64,000 nt of DNA from GCA-001856825 sp021797855 (lineage in GTDB: Archaea; Thermoplasmatota; Thermoplasmata; Thermoplasmatales; GCA-001856825), in contig DAHWIJ010000033.1 of the NCBI GenBank assembly GCA_027345195.1, forward strand, positions 62,001-126,000. The letters run 5' to 3'. The first letter of the stretch is position 1, and every line of letters begins with the position of its first letter. The notes under the pieces are model-generated. The model was not told the DNA's origin, did no database searches, and worked only from the letters and a program-made list of their open reading frames with translations. Made by a program: the position numbers and the translations under genes. Of the stretch, positions 7,694-16,734 are shown in pieces.

Positions 7694-8850
7694 TGCTTAT
7701 TGAGAACGTAAACATCGCGACCCCTCCAAATAATAAGTTTGTTTCTGGCAAATCCCTAGACTCACTTGAAATTCTTGAGCATCAAGATATAAGAGTATCC
7801 AACGGAAAAATTGAAAGCATCACACCCTCGTCCCATCCTGAAAGCGGTGGGAGCTGGGTAATTCCTGCATTCTGCGATCCGCACACACATCCAGTATTCG
7901 CCGGGACTAGGGAAGATGAGATAGACCTTAAGAAAAAGATAGGGTATGCAGAAGTCCTGAAGAGAGGTGGTGGGATATATAGGACAATCAAGTCCACGGC
8001 TGAGTCAGATGACTACGCCCTTTACAGCGAATCCAAAAGCCGGGTTCTCGGCATGATGAGAAACGGGACCTCAATCTTCGAGTGCAAAACTGGGTACGGC
8101 ATAACGAGTGAGGGTGAGGAGAGGATGCTAAGGGTAGCAGAACGCTTGGAAAGAGAGCTCAAGATAAAGATCAAGAAAACGCTTCTTGCTCATGTTATCC
8201 CAAAGGGAGTAAGGGAGGATGTTTACCTCAGAGAATTCAAAGGGATGATCGAGGAGTTCAGGAATAGGATTGACTATGTTGATGTTTTTGTTGACTACGG
8301 GGCTTTTTCGCCTTCGTTTGCGCGTGATGCCATCGAGTTTTCGAACTCAATGGGAATTCCCGGGAGGGTGCACCTCAACGAGATCGAGAACTTAAATGGT
8401 ATAGAGAAACTCAGGGGGTTGGACATAAAATCGTACGATCACATGATAGAAACCAGGGACGACGAAATTGATAGCATAAGGGGGGCTGTCACAATTCTTC
8501 CATTCACAGCCATCACTCTCGGCAAAGGCCTCTCATTATTTGGTAAGATGAAGACGAAAGGAACAATAATGGCCATTGGGTCTGATCTTTCGCCCAACAC
8601 CTATGTGACCTCACTTCCTCTGGTTATTTCCCTCGCTCGCCAGCTATCACCTTTCTCCATTGAGAACCTCTTGAACATGAGCACGCTGAACGCCTGCTAC
8701 ACCCTCTCTCTGTCAGAATCCTCAGGAAGTATCCAAAAGGGAAAGGATGCCAACCTGATATTTCTTAAGGAGAGCTACAAGATGGTCGGATACAAGTTCG
8801 GTGATGACCTGGTTGAGAGGGTTATGATCAACGGAAAATTTGTAACCTGA
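7693..8850 (+). CDS. hutI: Imidazolonepropionase
   Basis: 385-residue amidohydrolase-superfamily enzyme that hydrolyses 4-imidazolone-5-propanoate to N-formimino-L-glutamate in histidine degradation. It shows the metal motif DPHTHPVFAGTRE near residue 59, the downstream histidines LLAHVIP and RVHLNEIE, and SDLSPNTYVTSLPLV, which is typical of HutI. The ATG overlaps the trxB stop by one base (TAATG), so the two genes are coupled. No hutH, hutU or hutG gene is present in the window; either they are elsewhere or the enzyme acts on a related cyclic amide. Confidence 0.9.
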   Translation: MLIENVNIATPPNNKFVSGKSLDSLEILEHQDIRVSNGKIESITPSSHPESGGSWVIPAFCDPHTHPVFAGTREDEIDLKKKIGYAEVLKRGGGIYRTIKSTAESDDYALYSESKSRVLGMMRNGTSIFECKTGYGITSEGEERMLRVAERLERELKIKIKKTLLAHVIPKGVREDVYLREFKGMIEEFRNRIDYVDVFVDYGAFSPSFARDAIEFSNSMGIPGRVHLNEIENLNGIEKLRGLDIKSYDHMIETRDDEIDSIRGAVTILPFTAITLGKGLSLFGKMKTKGTIMAIGSDLSPNTYVTSLPLVISLARQLSPFSIENLLNMSTLNACYTLSLSESSGSIQKGKDANLIFLKESYKMVGYKFGDDLVERVMINGKFVT

Positions 8851-9190
8851 CGGGGACCTAGGGGTGTTACGTGACTGTTTTCAAAGACCATTTGTAAATC
8901 AGCGCAATTTTGCAGAGAGCCCAAGCGTATGCAGTGATTTATAATGATAAGTTGAAATGATCAGGGGCCACCGTCCAAAATTCAGGTTGGGCTATGACTA
9001 TTGCAGGCAAAAATCGCCCTTCATATCCTTCACTTGCGCAAATCCATTACAAAGCTAACCCTCCCTGCGGATTTTACTGTCAACCCCTTATCCTCTTGCG
9101 TCGTAATCACTCAGCTCTAGGTCAGCTCCGCTTTTCCATAATTCGAGGAGATTTCAGAAATCGATATAAGGTACCATAAAATCAGGTAAT
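8851..9190. other. Intergenic region with the pgk promoter
   Basis: This 340-base gap carries a TATA-like cgatataagg at about 9161-9170, roughly 25 bases before the pgk ATG. A 61-codon frame at 8994-9179 has no recognisable composition or start signals and is not called. No RNA gene was recognised. Confidence 0.45.
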
Positions 9191-10438
9191 ATGAGCCAGC
9201 TTCCCTTCTTTACTCTGGGCGATTTCGACTTAGCCGGGAAATCGGTCCTTTTGAGGGTGGACATAAATTCTCCTATTGACCCGAGAACAGGGAACATTCT
9301 TGATGATGCGAGATTCAGGGCTCATCTAGAGACGATAGAGGCTCTCTCGAGAGCAAAGGTATCCATCCTGGCCCATCAGAGCAGACCGGGGAAGAATGAT
9401 TTTGTCAGTTTGAAGGTACACGCATCCCATTTCTCTAATATACTGAAGCGAAGAGTAAAGTTCCTTGGGGGCCTTTTTGACGATTCAACTCTCGAAGAGA
9501 TAGATTCCTCAGAACCTGGAGATATTCTCATGCTCGAAAACACTAGGTTCTTCTCTGAGGAGGTAGTACTTGCAGAAGACAAACTGGAAGTGATGGAAAA
9601 GACACACATCGTGACTAACCTTGCGCACCACGCGGATTATTTCGTTAACGATGCCTTCGCGGCAGCCCACAGAAGCAACGTGACACTGGTTGGTTTCAGC
9701 AGGATGATGCCGAACATTGCTGGCAGGCTGATGGAGAAGGAAATAGTTGGAATCGAAAAATTTTTCTCCATAGAAGGGAAGAACCGGATAGGAATATTCG
9801 GGGGGGCCAAGGCTGATGACTCGATCAAGATAATAGACAAGATGTTAAGCGAAGGAAAACTTGATAAGGTTGTCACGGGGGGTCTAGTGGGGCACGTGTT
9901 TTTAATAGCGGGTGGAATGGATATGGGCAGCAAGAACGTGGAAATTCTACGAAAAGAAGTCGGAAATTATGAGAAAATTCTACGTGAAGCCGAGAAGCTG
10001 CTTGCACGCTACAGGGAAGCGATCCTCACCCCAGTCGATTTTCTTGGAAGCGAAAATGGGAAAGCCAAGCATTACAAGATAGATAACTTCAGGAAGGACA
10101 TTCCAGCTATGGACATTGGAGTCGATACTATAGCAAATTATGCGTCTATAATCAAGAACTCCGATTCCGTAATGCTGAATGGCCCGATGGGAGTGTTCGA
10201 GCTAAATGACTTCGCGGCAGGAACGGAAGAGATATTTACTGCCGTCGCACGATCGTCAGGTTACAAGGTCGCAGGAGGGGGTCACACACTAGCAGCTCTC
10301 GAAAAGATGGGCATAGGTGAGAGCCAAATCAACCACATATCAACAGGAGGGGGGGCTCTCATTAGTTATCTGGCAGGTGAGCCGATGCCAGGTATAGAGT
10401 CGCTGAAGGCATCAAAGAATAAATTTGGAGGAAATTAG
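9191..10438 (+). CDS. pgk: Phosphoglycerate kinase
   Basis: 415-residue archaeal phosphoglycerate kinase, interconverting 1,3-bisphosphoglycerate + ADP and 3-phosphoglycerate + ATP in glycolysis/gluconeogenesis. Signatures are KSVLLRVDINSPID at the N-terminus, the AHQSRPG loop, NDAFAAAHR for substrate binding, FGGAKADDS (nucleotide side) and the C-terminal VAGGGHT and STGGGA. Length matches archaeal PGKs. It is the first gene of a tight set with pfdA, whose ATG follows the TAG immediately, and ftsY. Confidence 0.96.
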   Translation: MSQLPFFTLGDFDLAGKSVLLRVDINSPIDPRTGNILDDARFRAHLETIEALSRAKVSILAHQSRPGKNDFVSLKVHASHFSNILKRRVKFLGGLFDDSTLEEIDSSEPGDILMLENTRFFSEEVVLAEDKLEVMEKTHIVTNLAHHADYFVNDAFAAAHRSNVTLVGFSRMMPNIAGRLMEKEIVGIEKFFSIEGKNRIGIFGGAKADDSIKIIDKMLSEGKLDKVVTGGLVGHVFLIAGGMDMGSKNVEILRKEVGNYEKILREAEKLLARYREAILTPVDFLGSENGKAKHYKIDNFRKDIPAMDIGVDTIANYASIIKNSDSVMLNGPMGVFELNDFAAGTEEIFTAVARSSGYKVAGGGHTLAALEKMGIGESQINHISTGGGALISYLAGEPMPGIESLKASKNKFGGN

Positions 10439-10843
10439 ATGACACAGGATTCCAAGGTAGACCAGATTGTGTACAGCATGGAAGTGATCAGGCAGCAGCT
10501 GGACGAAATAGAGGGACAGATACAATCCCTCGCTCTAGTCATCCAGGACCTAGCCGTAACCATAGATTTCCTGAAGAACATCTCCAAAGTAGAGGGGAAC
10601 TCACTCATACCGATTGGCAGGGGCCTATACGTCGAGGCTGAAGTCAAGAACAAGGACAGGGTGGTAGTGAGCATCGGTTCCGGAGCCTATAAGAAGTCAT
10701 CGGTAGAAGATGCCATAGGCATTCTTGAGGAAAGAAGGAGTGATGCCGCAAAGGCTCTAGAAAACAGCAGGAAAACGGAGAGCGATCTTCAACAAAGGTA
10801 CAGCCAGCTTGAGGAATACCTGAACAGAGTGTACAAAAAGTGA
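10439..10843 (+). CDS. pfdA: Prefoldin alpha subunit
   Basis: 134-residue coiled-coil protein. Two long amphipathic helices (residues about 5-50 and 85-132) flank a beta-hairpin core containing GNSLIPIGRGLYVEAEV, the family signature. Prefoldin hexamers of two alpha and four beta subunits capture unfolded proteins and hand them to the thermosome. The ATG abuts the pgk stop, preceded by GGAGG inside the pgk 3' end. ftsY begins four bases downstream. Confidence 0.94.
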   Translation: MTQDSKVDQIVYSMEVIRQQLDEIEGQIQSLALVIQDLAVTIDFLKNISKVEGNSLIPIGRGLYVEAEVKNKDRVVVSIGSGAYKKSSVEDAIGILEERRSDAAKALENSRKTESDLQQRYSQLEEYLNRVYKK

Positions 10844-10847
10844 ACTC

Positions 10848-11771
10848 ATGTTTGAAAAGCTAAAAGAAAAGCTAGGATTGGGAAAGAAGGAGGAGCCTGC
10901 CCCCACTGGCAGCGAAAGGGGAACCTCAATTAACGTAGTCGCTTCATCAAAGGATTTCGATGATTTAGTCGGAAACCTGAAGATTTCCCTGATTGAGGCA
11001 GATGTAGCACTTCCGGTTGCAGACAGGATTTCGAGCGTGCTTCTGAAGAAACTTGAGGAGAAAACGATCCGGCTGAAAGGTGACAGAAGCGCGGTTCTGA
11101 AGGAGGCCGTTGGGTCGACAATCAGGGAAATTGCCACTGTGCAACCTTTAGACCTGGTTGAGATGGCTTCCAAGAAGTCCCCGTTTGTAATAATGTTTGT
11201 AGGGATGAACGGTACAGGGAAAACAACGTCGATAGCAAAACTGGCCGAACTCTTCAAGAGCAAGGGTTTCTACGTGGTGATAGCAGCGGCAGATACCTTC
11301 AGGGCGGGCGCAATAGAGCAGATCGCTCTTCATGGCGAAAGGATTGGGGTAAGGGTGGTCAAACATCAGGCAGGAGGCGATCCTGCGGCAGTGACATTCG
11401 ATGCTGTCAAGCATGCCTCAAGAGTGGATAAGTCTGTTGTGCTCATAGACACGGCAGGAAGGATGCAGAACAACAAGAACCTTCTCGAGGAGATGAAGAA
11501 GATCAAGAGGATATCAAATCCCGATCTTATAATACTGACGCTAGACGCACTCTCTGGCACGGACGTGCTGAATCAGGCTAAGCTCTTTGATGAGGCGGTT
11601 GGAATAGGCGGCTACATAATAACGAAGATAGACGCGGACGCTAAGGGAGGCTCGATAATATCCCTCCTCGCGGAAACGAAGAAGCCGATACTATTCGTAG
11701 GCACGGGTCAGACCTATTCTGACATTATCCCATTCAGCCTTGACTGGTATCTAGGGAGACTGCTGGGCTAG
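10848..11771 (+). CDS. ftsY: Signal recognition particle receptor FtsY
   Basis: 307-residue SRP GTPase that docks ribosome-SRP complexes at the membrane. A short N-terminal lysine-rich region (MFEKLKEKLGLGKKEE) leads to the helical N domain. The G domain shows GMNGTGKTTSIAKLA (G1), DTFRAGAIEQ (I-box), DTAGRMQNN (G3) and TKIDADAKGG (G4). Its C-terminal end overlaps by four bases the convergent regulator gene at 11768. A pfdA-ftsY linkage couples folding and targeting functions in one transcript. Confidence 0.96.
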   Translation: MFEKLKEKLGLGKKEEPAPTGSERGTSINVVASSKDFDDLVGNLKISLIEADVALPVADRISSVLLKKLEEKTIRLKGDRSAVLKEAVGSTIREIATVQPLDLVEMASKKSPFVIMFVGMNGTGKTTSIAKLAELFKSKGFYVVIAAADTFRAGAIEQIALHGERIGVRVVKHQAGGDPAAVTFDAVKHASRVDKSVVLIDTAGRMQNNKNLLEEMKKIKRISNPDLIILTLDALSGTDVLNQAKLFDEAVGIGGYIITKIDADAKGGSIISLLAETKKPILFVGTGQTYSDIIPFSLDWYLGRLLG

Positions 11772-12466
11772 ACCGACGCTAGCTTCTCCCTTATTTCGTC
11801 AGGTGAAAGATCGGTCGTGATCAACGGGATTCCCTCTATCTCCGCAAGTTTTACCGCAAGCGGATCGATCCTCTTGGGCTTTATGTAAACAACAACTGCC
11901 GGCTTTATGGGATGCACCCTTACAGCGATCATTGGAGACCTCCCGAATTCGACATTCGTGAAGAATAATGCCCGCTCTGATGTCCACCCATATACCCTGA
12001 AATAATCGAAGGAGGTGAGCTTCAGTATGGCGTTGAGCGAGTCAAGAATTGTGTACCCCCTTATGCTTCTCTTTATTTCCTGCCCGCTCACTTCCCTCCC
12101 CTCTATGATCCTTATGAATTTCTGGAGGTCAACGTCATAGAAAAATTCCTTTATGTCAAGTATCACATCCTTCTCCGTGCCGAGCGAGTACTTAAGAAGA
12201 ACTGGACTGCCACGCTCGTTGTCTATTTCCACCAGAGAGGTCACTAGGCTCTTGAGAAAGCTCGCGCCAGGTGACCTTCTGCGGCCCGTCTCATAGTCAC
12301 TTATCACGGAAGTGTTTACCTTCATCCTTTCAGACAATTCCCTCTGGGTCACCCTGAATTCTTCCCTCCATTTTCTTATTGTCTTTCCTGGGTCGCTCGA
12401 CATGACTATCTCCCCCGAGACGTTATAGATGAGGGCCTCTGAAGATGGGAATCTGTTGCTCTTCAC
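11768..12466 (-). CDS. Archaeal XRE-type helix-turn-helix transcriptional regulator
   Basis: 232-residue DNA-binding protein. A Cro/C1-type helix-turn-helix (IRKWREEFRVTQRELSERM, then NTSVISDYETGRRRSPG) occupies about residues 29-72. The C-terminal domain of about 150 residues, with IDSLNAILKLTSFDYFRV-like and KPAVVVYIKPKRID stretches, is of the kind seen in archaeal XRE-family regulators of unknown ligand. A shorter start at the second Met (MSSDPGKTIRKW) is possible. It is convergent with ftsY. The target is unknown. Confidence 0.85.
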   Translation of the reverse strand: MKSNRFPSSEALIYNVSGEIVMSSDPGKTIRKWREEFRVTQRELSERMKVNTSVISDYETGRRRSPGASFLKSLVTSLVEIDNERGSPVLLKYSLGTEKDVILDIKEFFYDVDLQKFIRIIEGREVSGQEIKRSIRGYTILDSLNAILKLTSFDYFRVYGWTSERALFFTNVEFGRSPMIAVRVHPIKPAVVVYIKPKRIDPLAVKLAEIEGIPLITTDLSPDEIREKLASV

Positions 12467-12515
12467 TATGATCGTAATAGGTAAAACATTTTAAAGCCTT
12501 TGAAATCCTACCAGG

Positions 12516-12588
12516 GGGCTTGTGGGGTAGCCTGGTATCCTTTCGGCTTCGGGAGTCGAAGACTCCGGTCCAAATCCGGACAAGCCCA
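12516..12588 (+). tRNA. tRNA-Pro (anticodon CGG)
   Basis: The 73 bases fold into a standard cloverleaf: acceptor GGGCTTG/CAAGCCC with A73, D-arm GGGT/ATCC, an anticodon stem with loop TTCGGGA giving anticodon CGG and a G at position 37, and T-arm TCCGG/CCGGA with a TCCAAAT loop. No intron and no encoded CCA. It lies between the divergent HTH regulator and the G1 peptidase gene. Confidence 0.95.
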
Positions 12589-12644
12589 TCTTGGCTTTCA
12601 GCCATAACCAAAGTATTTAATAGCAGTCGTGCGGTGTATGCTTC

Positions 12645-13505
12645 ATGCATATTAAAGCCATCACTGTATCCGTGTTCGTTGCCCTTATAATGGTTTCGAC
12701 ACTAGTAGGTGCAGCAGGTCTACCTGATGTTCACTCAGGCAATCATAGAGGAGTGTTCCTAAACGATGCAGCAATGCTTGGTATTTCCTCGAGCGCATCT
12801 CTGAACTGGGCTGGGTACGTGGTTACTGGCAATGATGTGACATACGTAACTGGTTCATTTGTGGTCCCTTCAGTCGCCGTCTCGTCAGGTGCAACAGCCC
12901 ATACTGGTCTACCTGGACAGGGTCACCATTCAACCTCCTCAAGCACGACTTATGCTGCATTTTGGGTAGGAATAGACGGATACAGCAGCTCGACTGTTGA
13001 GCAAGCCGGAGTCCTTATGGAAGATTCTGGCGGAGTTGCATCATATAGCGCCTGGTACGAGTTCTATCCGGCTGCCCCAGTATATGCTTCTTGGTCTCCA
13101 CAAGCGGGGGATCTCATAAGTGTTACAGTCCAATACTACTCCAATGGCACGATGGTGGCTACCGTTACTGATATCACCACTGACAACTCATTTTCTTCCC
13201 CCTACGAGCCCGCGTCTTCCTACCAAAGGAATTCAGCAGAATGGATAACAGAGGCCCCATCATCCGCAAGGCAGATACTTCCGCTTGCTGACTTTGGTAA
13301 AGTGTATTTCGGGGTCGATTATACGAATATCCAAAATACAAACTACGCAACAATAGGCGGAACATACGGGTCTATTGCAGTGCTTTCCTCATCCTTCACA
13401 ACCTACAGCCTTTCCATGGTCAACAGGAACGGTTCGCTGAAAGCAGCGCCCTCTTCGCTTTCAACTGACGGTACAAGTTTCTCAGTGACCTGGTATAGCT
13501 CTTAG
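12645..13505 (+). CDS. Secreted G1-family (glutamic) acid endopeptidase
   Basis: 286-residue secreted protein with a signal sequence (AITVSVFVALIMVSTLVGAAG) and an eqolisin-like beta-sandwich. Family landmarks are NWAGYVV near residue 55, FWVGIDGY, VEQAGV carrying the catalytic Gln, YSAWYEFYPAAPV, and SAEWITEAPSS carrying the catalytic Glu. G1 peptidases work at very low pH, so this enzyme would digest proteins outside an acidophile and supply peptides for the amino acid permeases. A TATA-like tatttaata at about 12613-12621 sits some 27 bases before the ATG, indicating a leaderless message. An oligo-T stretch follows the stop. Confidence 0.9.
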   Translation: MHIKAITVSVFVALIMVSTLVGAAGLPDVHSGNHRGVFLNDAAMLGISSSASLNWAGYVVTGNDVTYVTGSFVVPSVAVSSGATAHTGLPGQGHHSTSSSTTYAAFWVGIDGYSSSTVEQAGVLMEDSGGVASYSAWYEFYPAAPVYASWSPQAGDLISVTVQYYSNGTMVATVTDITTDNSFSSPYEPASSYQRNSAEWITEAPSSARQILPLADFGKVYFGVDYTNIQNTNYATIGGTYGSIAVLSSSFTTYSLSMVNRNGSLKAAPSSLSTDGTSFSVTWYSS

Positions 13506-13512
13506 CTTTTCT

Positions 13513-13524
13513 GATTTTTTATTT
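13513..13524 (+). terminator. Oligo-T terminator after the G1 peptidase gene
   Basis: A T-rich run (gattttttattt) begins eight bases after the stop codon. Archaeal RNA polymerase terminates at such runs without a hairpin. Confidence 0.5.
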
Positions 13525-13631
13525 CTTGATCCATTTATATCTGCGTTGCGCAACCTAATAGGGTAGAGACTCTTTCGGTCGTAACAGCCCGGGCGTCACT
13601 AATGACATTGCCTATAATACATTGCACCTTT

Positions 13632-13655
13632 CCTTCTGGAAGGCTTTATATATAT
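13632..13655 (+). promoter_or_regulatory. Promoter of the esterase gene with a short inverted repeat at the TFB site
   Basis: A strong TATA box (tttatatatatt, about 13645-13656) lies some 22-28 bases before the ATG at 13673, so the mRNA should be leaderless. CCTTC at 13632-13636 is inverted at 13639-13643 (GAAGG) directly upstream of the TATA box. A repressor could compete there with TFB. Confidence 0.5.
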
Positions 13656-13672
13656 TCCAAACTTGAAGATTA

Positions 13673-14602
13673 ATGACTCTAGATCCTGACATCAAAAAGT
13701 TGCTTGAGGTAATAGAGATGAACAGTCCCAAAGACTTAAATGCCATTTCTCCGAATGATTTTAGATCCTCATTTCGCCAGTCCGCACTCTTGTTTTCTGG
13801 ACCGAAGGAGGAAGTTGAAGAGGTAAGGGATATATCGTTCCGTTACGATAATTCTGAAATCCCACTTAGGGTCTATAGACCGCATAACGCAGGGGAAGGT
13901 GCAATTATCTACTACCACGGAGGGGGTTTTGTAATAGGGGACATAGAAGCCTATGATTCGCAATGCAGGAAAATCGCAAATTCATCAATGCAGACAGTTA
14001 TATCTGTTGGTTATAGACTTGCTCCTGAATACAAATTTCCAATCTGGGCGTACGATTCGTTAGAGGCATACAGATGGGTCTTTAAGAACAGCAGTAAGCT
14101 AAATATAAACGGATCCAAGATAGCGGTATCTGGGGACAGCGCAGGCGGTAACCTTTCTTTTGTTGTTCCCCTTATGCTCCTTGATCGTAATCTGGAAGTT
14201 CCCAAGATGATCATCGCACTTTATCCATTTATAGGTGTTGACACGTTCTCTGAAACCTGGAGAGAGTATAGCCACGGTTTGTTTCTGGACAGGGAAGCCA
14301 TGTCATACTTTGCAAAGATGACGAGACTGAACCCGGAGGATTTCGTTGACCCCTACTACTCCCCAGCTCAACATTCGAACCTCTCAAACCTTCCAGAAAG
14401 CATCATAGTCACTGCAGAATACGATCCTCTGCGAGAACAGGGAGAGACGTTTCTATCTCAGATAAGAGAAGCTGGAACAAGGGCAACGGGGATACGGGCA
14501 CTTGGAATGATTCACGGCTTTGCTACCTTTTCTGGGGCCTCACCTGCTGCAGATAAGATACTTAGGATGATATATAGGAACGCAGGCAGAGATCTGGACT
14601 AA
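13673..14602 (+). CDS. HSL-family (hormone-sensitive-lipase-like) carboxylesterase
   Basis: 309-residue alpha/beta hydrolase of bacterial/archaeal lipase family IV. It has the oxyanion motif YYHGGGFVIG near residue 82, the nucleophile elbow GDSAGGN near residue 154, the acid in AEYDPLREQGE and the catalytic His in GMIHGFATFSG. It would hydrolyse short-chain acyl esters in the cytosol; no signal peptide is seen. It is a single gene with its own promoter. Confidence 0.93.
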   Translation: MTLDPDIKKLLEVIEMNSPKDLNAISPNDFRSSFRQSALLFSGPKEEVEEVRDISFRYDNSEIPLRVYRPHNAGEGAIIYYHGGGFVIGDIEAYDSQCRKIANSSMQTVISVGYRLAPEYKFPIWAYDSLEAYRWVFKNSSKLNINGSKIAVSGDSAGGNLSFVVPLMLLDRNLEVPKMIIALYPFIGVDTFSETWREYSHGLFLDREAMSYFAKMTRLNPEDFVDPYYSPAQHSNLSNLPESIIVTAEYDPLREQGETFLSQIREAGTRATGIRALGMIHGFATFSGASPAADKILRMIYRNAGRDLD

Positions 14603-14817
14603 ACCCCTCAACTCTCTCCGGACAACTGCATAGTTGTTTCATATATCTGTGATTGGAACTTCGTGGAGGATGCTTGTTGACGCTAGGCCACCAAGAATAT
14701 CTAGAATGAAGGCAGTAATCTCAACATCTTTCTAGGTTTCATCTGGTAATCAATCTCCTTTTACCTTCCACTACCCTTCATTTAAATAAAAGGTCCTGAT
14801 TTAACTATCCGATAGGT

Positions 14818-14922
14818 TTGACGGAGGTAGAGGTTAAGTTTTACACTCCGGTCGAATGGATTAAGAAGATAGTCCAGACTCATTCTGCCGAAATCAAGAT
14901 AAGGGATATACGTTCAAATTGA
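14818..14922 (+). CDS. Possible 34-residue small protein or gene remnant
   Basis: Within the 433-base gap 14603-15035, a TTG-initiated frame encodes a 34-residue charged peptide (starts MTEVEVKFYTPVEW, ends RDIRSN). A GGAGGT sequence lies inside its first codons, and a TATA-like tttaaataaa lies 32-38 bases upstream. The composition resembles real coding sequence (aromatic/charged balance, ordinary codons), but it could equally be a decayed fragment. The rest of the gap holds nothing recognisable; the frame at 14941-15207 is mainly antisense to the PaiB-like gene. Confidence 0.2.
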   Translation: MTEVEVKFYTPVEWIKKIVQTHSAEIKIRDIRSN

Positions 14923-15035
14923 GAGGGAACCAAGGACCTAGTGGAAATCTTCTCCACATCAGGCAAGGTGGCCGGAATGTCTAGGGAGCTATATGACAAT
15001 TCCCTTTTCTATTTTTCTTGTAGAACGCAGCGTTG

Positions 15036-15674
15036 TTACGATGAAAACCTATCCTCCATTTCATCTGCGAGTGGCTCGTCCATTCTCTTTCCTCTTTCTT
15101 TTAATCCCTTAATGACTCCCTTGCGGTCTTCACTGCTGCGATTCTGGCTCAGCTTCCATTTTCCTTCAATAGCTGTTGCTGTTATTTCAAATCCAATTAT
15201 GGATTGAAGTTCATCATCGATGTATTCAGAAGGAGCGTCTGAGACCTTCCACGGTTTTTGAGAGTATGCCTCGTGATAATTTGTTAGATTGGTCACGATC
15301 TTTAGGAGATCATCATGAGAGTCCAGGAATTTAATCTCCCCTCTCACCTGTACGTTGATGTAATTCCAGGTTGGCACAACTTTGCCGGTTTCCCTCTTTG
15401 TCTGATACCAGTTAGGCGTAATGTATGCATTCGACCCTACAAACGTCGCCAGCGCCTCACTATGTGGGAATGTATCTCTCCACTGTGAATTTCCACGGGC
15501 GACATGCCCGAAGAGGACCCCAAATTTGCCTCTGGATTTGTCAAGTAGCATGGGGACATGACTTGCCATTAGGCCAGTCTTGCCATTAGTTATCAGTGTC
15601 CCAAAGCTAATCTCGTTAATAGCGCTTTGAAGGACCTGAAGCCTTTCTTCCTTGAACCAGGTAGGGATATACAT
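15036..15674 (-). CDS. PaiB/FMN-binding split-barrel family protein
   Basis: About 212 residues with the PaiB-type flavin-reductase-like split barrel. It opens MYIPTWF, a classic PaiB start, and shows HVPMLLD, LFGHVARGNSQW, NAYITPNWY, VPTWNYINVQVRG, and the C-terminal IIGFEITATAIEGKWKLSQNR. Family members bind FMN or act as negative regulators of sporulation and degradative enzymes in bacteria; the archaeal role is not known. ATG 15674 is chosen over an ATG six codons upstream because of the conserved start. It stands alone. Confidence 0.88.
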   Translation of the reverse strand: MYIPTWFKEERLQVLQSAINEISFGTLITNGKTGLMASHVPMLLDKSRGKFGVLFGHVARGNSQWRDTFPHSEALATFVGSNAYITPNWYQTKRETGKVVPTWNYINVQVRGEIKFLDSHDDLLKIVTNLTNYHEAYSQKPWKVSDAPSEYIDDELQSIIGFEITATAIEGKWKLSQNRSSEDRKGVIKGLKERGKRMDEPLADEMEDRFSS

Positions 15675-15880
15675 ATGGCAAGTGAAGTTCAATGCTCGAT
15701 AATAAAGATGCCCCTAATTCTATCCTTGAATCTTTCAGGGTTGCTTCGCCTGTGATCAGGGAGACCATTGCAGTTTCTCGAAACCATGGACTGCAACCGC
15801 AGTTGCATAGTCGGTCTTACGAAAATGAAGACAACCATCTTAGTAGCTGCTAGGGCCATGGAATTAGTAGTAATGCCGCA

Positions 15881-16378
15881 CTACCATTCTCCTCTCACGA
15901 TTAAATCATCATAAAGCTGTTCGAGCTCGTTCCCCCTGTATATTTCATGCTTGGAAAGCATCTCAAAGAAGCTCCTTATTTTAGAATCTCTGTACTCTTT
16001 AGACATGATGGAAAACACATTCCTCAGATTATCTGACAACTTCAGCGCTTTGATAAGTACCTTTTCCTCTTCTGATAGCGAGGCCTCGTCTACTGAAAGT
16101 AGTTGCCTGAACATGCCAAAATTCATTTCTGCCGTTTCGAGATTCAGCTTGAGATTCCTTGCAGATATCGATTCTATCTCCTTACAATCCCGATCTGCTT
16201 CCCTTGCAAAGGTCTCGAGCATCTGCCTAACATTTGCTGACCTTGCGCTTTTGGAGAGAGCGGCATAGCTGTCCTTAAGGTTACAATAAAGCAATTTCGT
16301 CTTGTTTATCAACTCTTGTCTTACTTTTTCATTGTCCCTTCCAGAGATTGCTTCTGAAACCTTTTTTGTCTTTTGCAC
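15881..16378 (-). CDS. Ferritin/rubrerythrin-like four-helix protein lacking most metal ligands
   Basis: 165 residues, all-helical by composition, with two similar helix-pair halves (about residues 25-75 and 100-160) as in rubrerythrin-like proteins. The last pair, SKEYRDSKIRSFFEML then SKHEIYRG, resembles the ligand helix of that fold. Several positions normally Glu or His in the di-iron site read Ser, Lys or Cys (KLSDNL, NLKDSY, EADRDC), so metal binding is doubtful. The start is a GTG about 25 bases after the TATA-like cttatactag, implying a leaderless mRNA. Family assignment is by pattern only. Confidence 0.55.
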   Translation of the reverse strand: MQKTKKVSEAISGRDNEKVRQELINKTKLLYCNLKDSYAALSKSARSANVRQMLETFAREADRDCKEIESISARNLKLNLETAEMNFGMFRQLLSVDEASLSEEEKVLIKALKLSDNLRNVFSIMSKEYRDSKIRSFFEMLSKHEIYRGNELEQLYDDLIVRGEW

Positions 16379-16452
16379 TATGGAAACTATCGAAATACTA
16401 GTATAAGAATTTAACTGAATCTAAATTCTTACATTCCAGCTCGGGGTAGATA

Positions 16453-16617
16453 ATGCAGAAAGCAGGGTCGTCGCTTAAAATCCTTAGTGACGGAACAAGT
16501 CGAAGAGATTATGAAATCTCAGAAATTGAGAATTGTAAAATGGAATGTACGCATCTGTACTCCCCTACACATATCTTCATTCCTTCCCACTATGTCATGA
16601 GAGTCACTTTACCTTGA
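16453..16617 (+). CDS. Possible 54-residue small ORF
   Basis: In the 356-base gap 16379-16734, an ATG preceded by CGGGGT opens a 54-codon frame (starts MQKAGSSLKILSDG, ends MRVTLP) with two cysteines spaced C-x3-C. No TATA box is obvious at the right distance, and I recognise no family. The remainder of the gap shows no gene. Treat as weak. Confidence 0.2.
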   Translation: MQKAGSSLKILSDGTSRRDYEISEIENCKMECTHLYSPTHIFIPSHYVMRVTLP

Positions 16618-16734
16618 ATGGCTACAAAGCGAGACCTCATCTTTGGTGCCTTTATCCATCAAATGAATACTGGGTTGACATTTAGATACGCATGAAAATT
16701 GTCGAATGAATTGTACTTTTTCTATACTCTGCTT

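Noticed and set aside
8994..9179. 61-codon plus-strand frame before pgk
   Set aside because: Cys/Pro/Arg-rich composition unlike neighbours, no promoter at the right distance, and it overlaps the pgk promoter.
14941..15207. 88-codon plus-strand frame
   Set aside because: Mostly antisense to the clear PaiB-like gene and without start signals.
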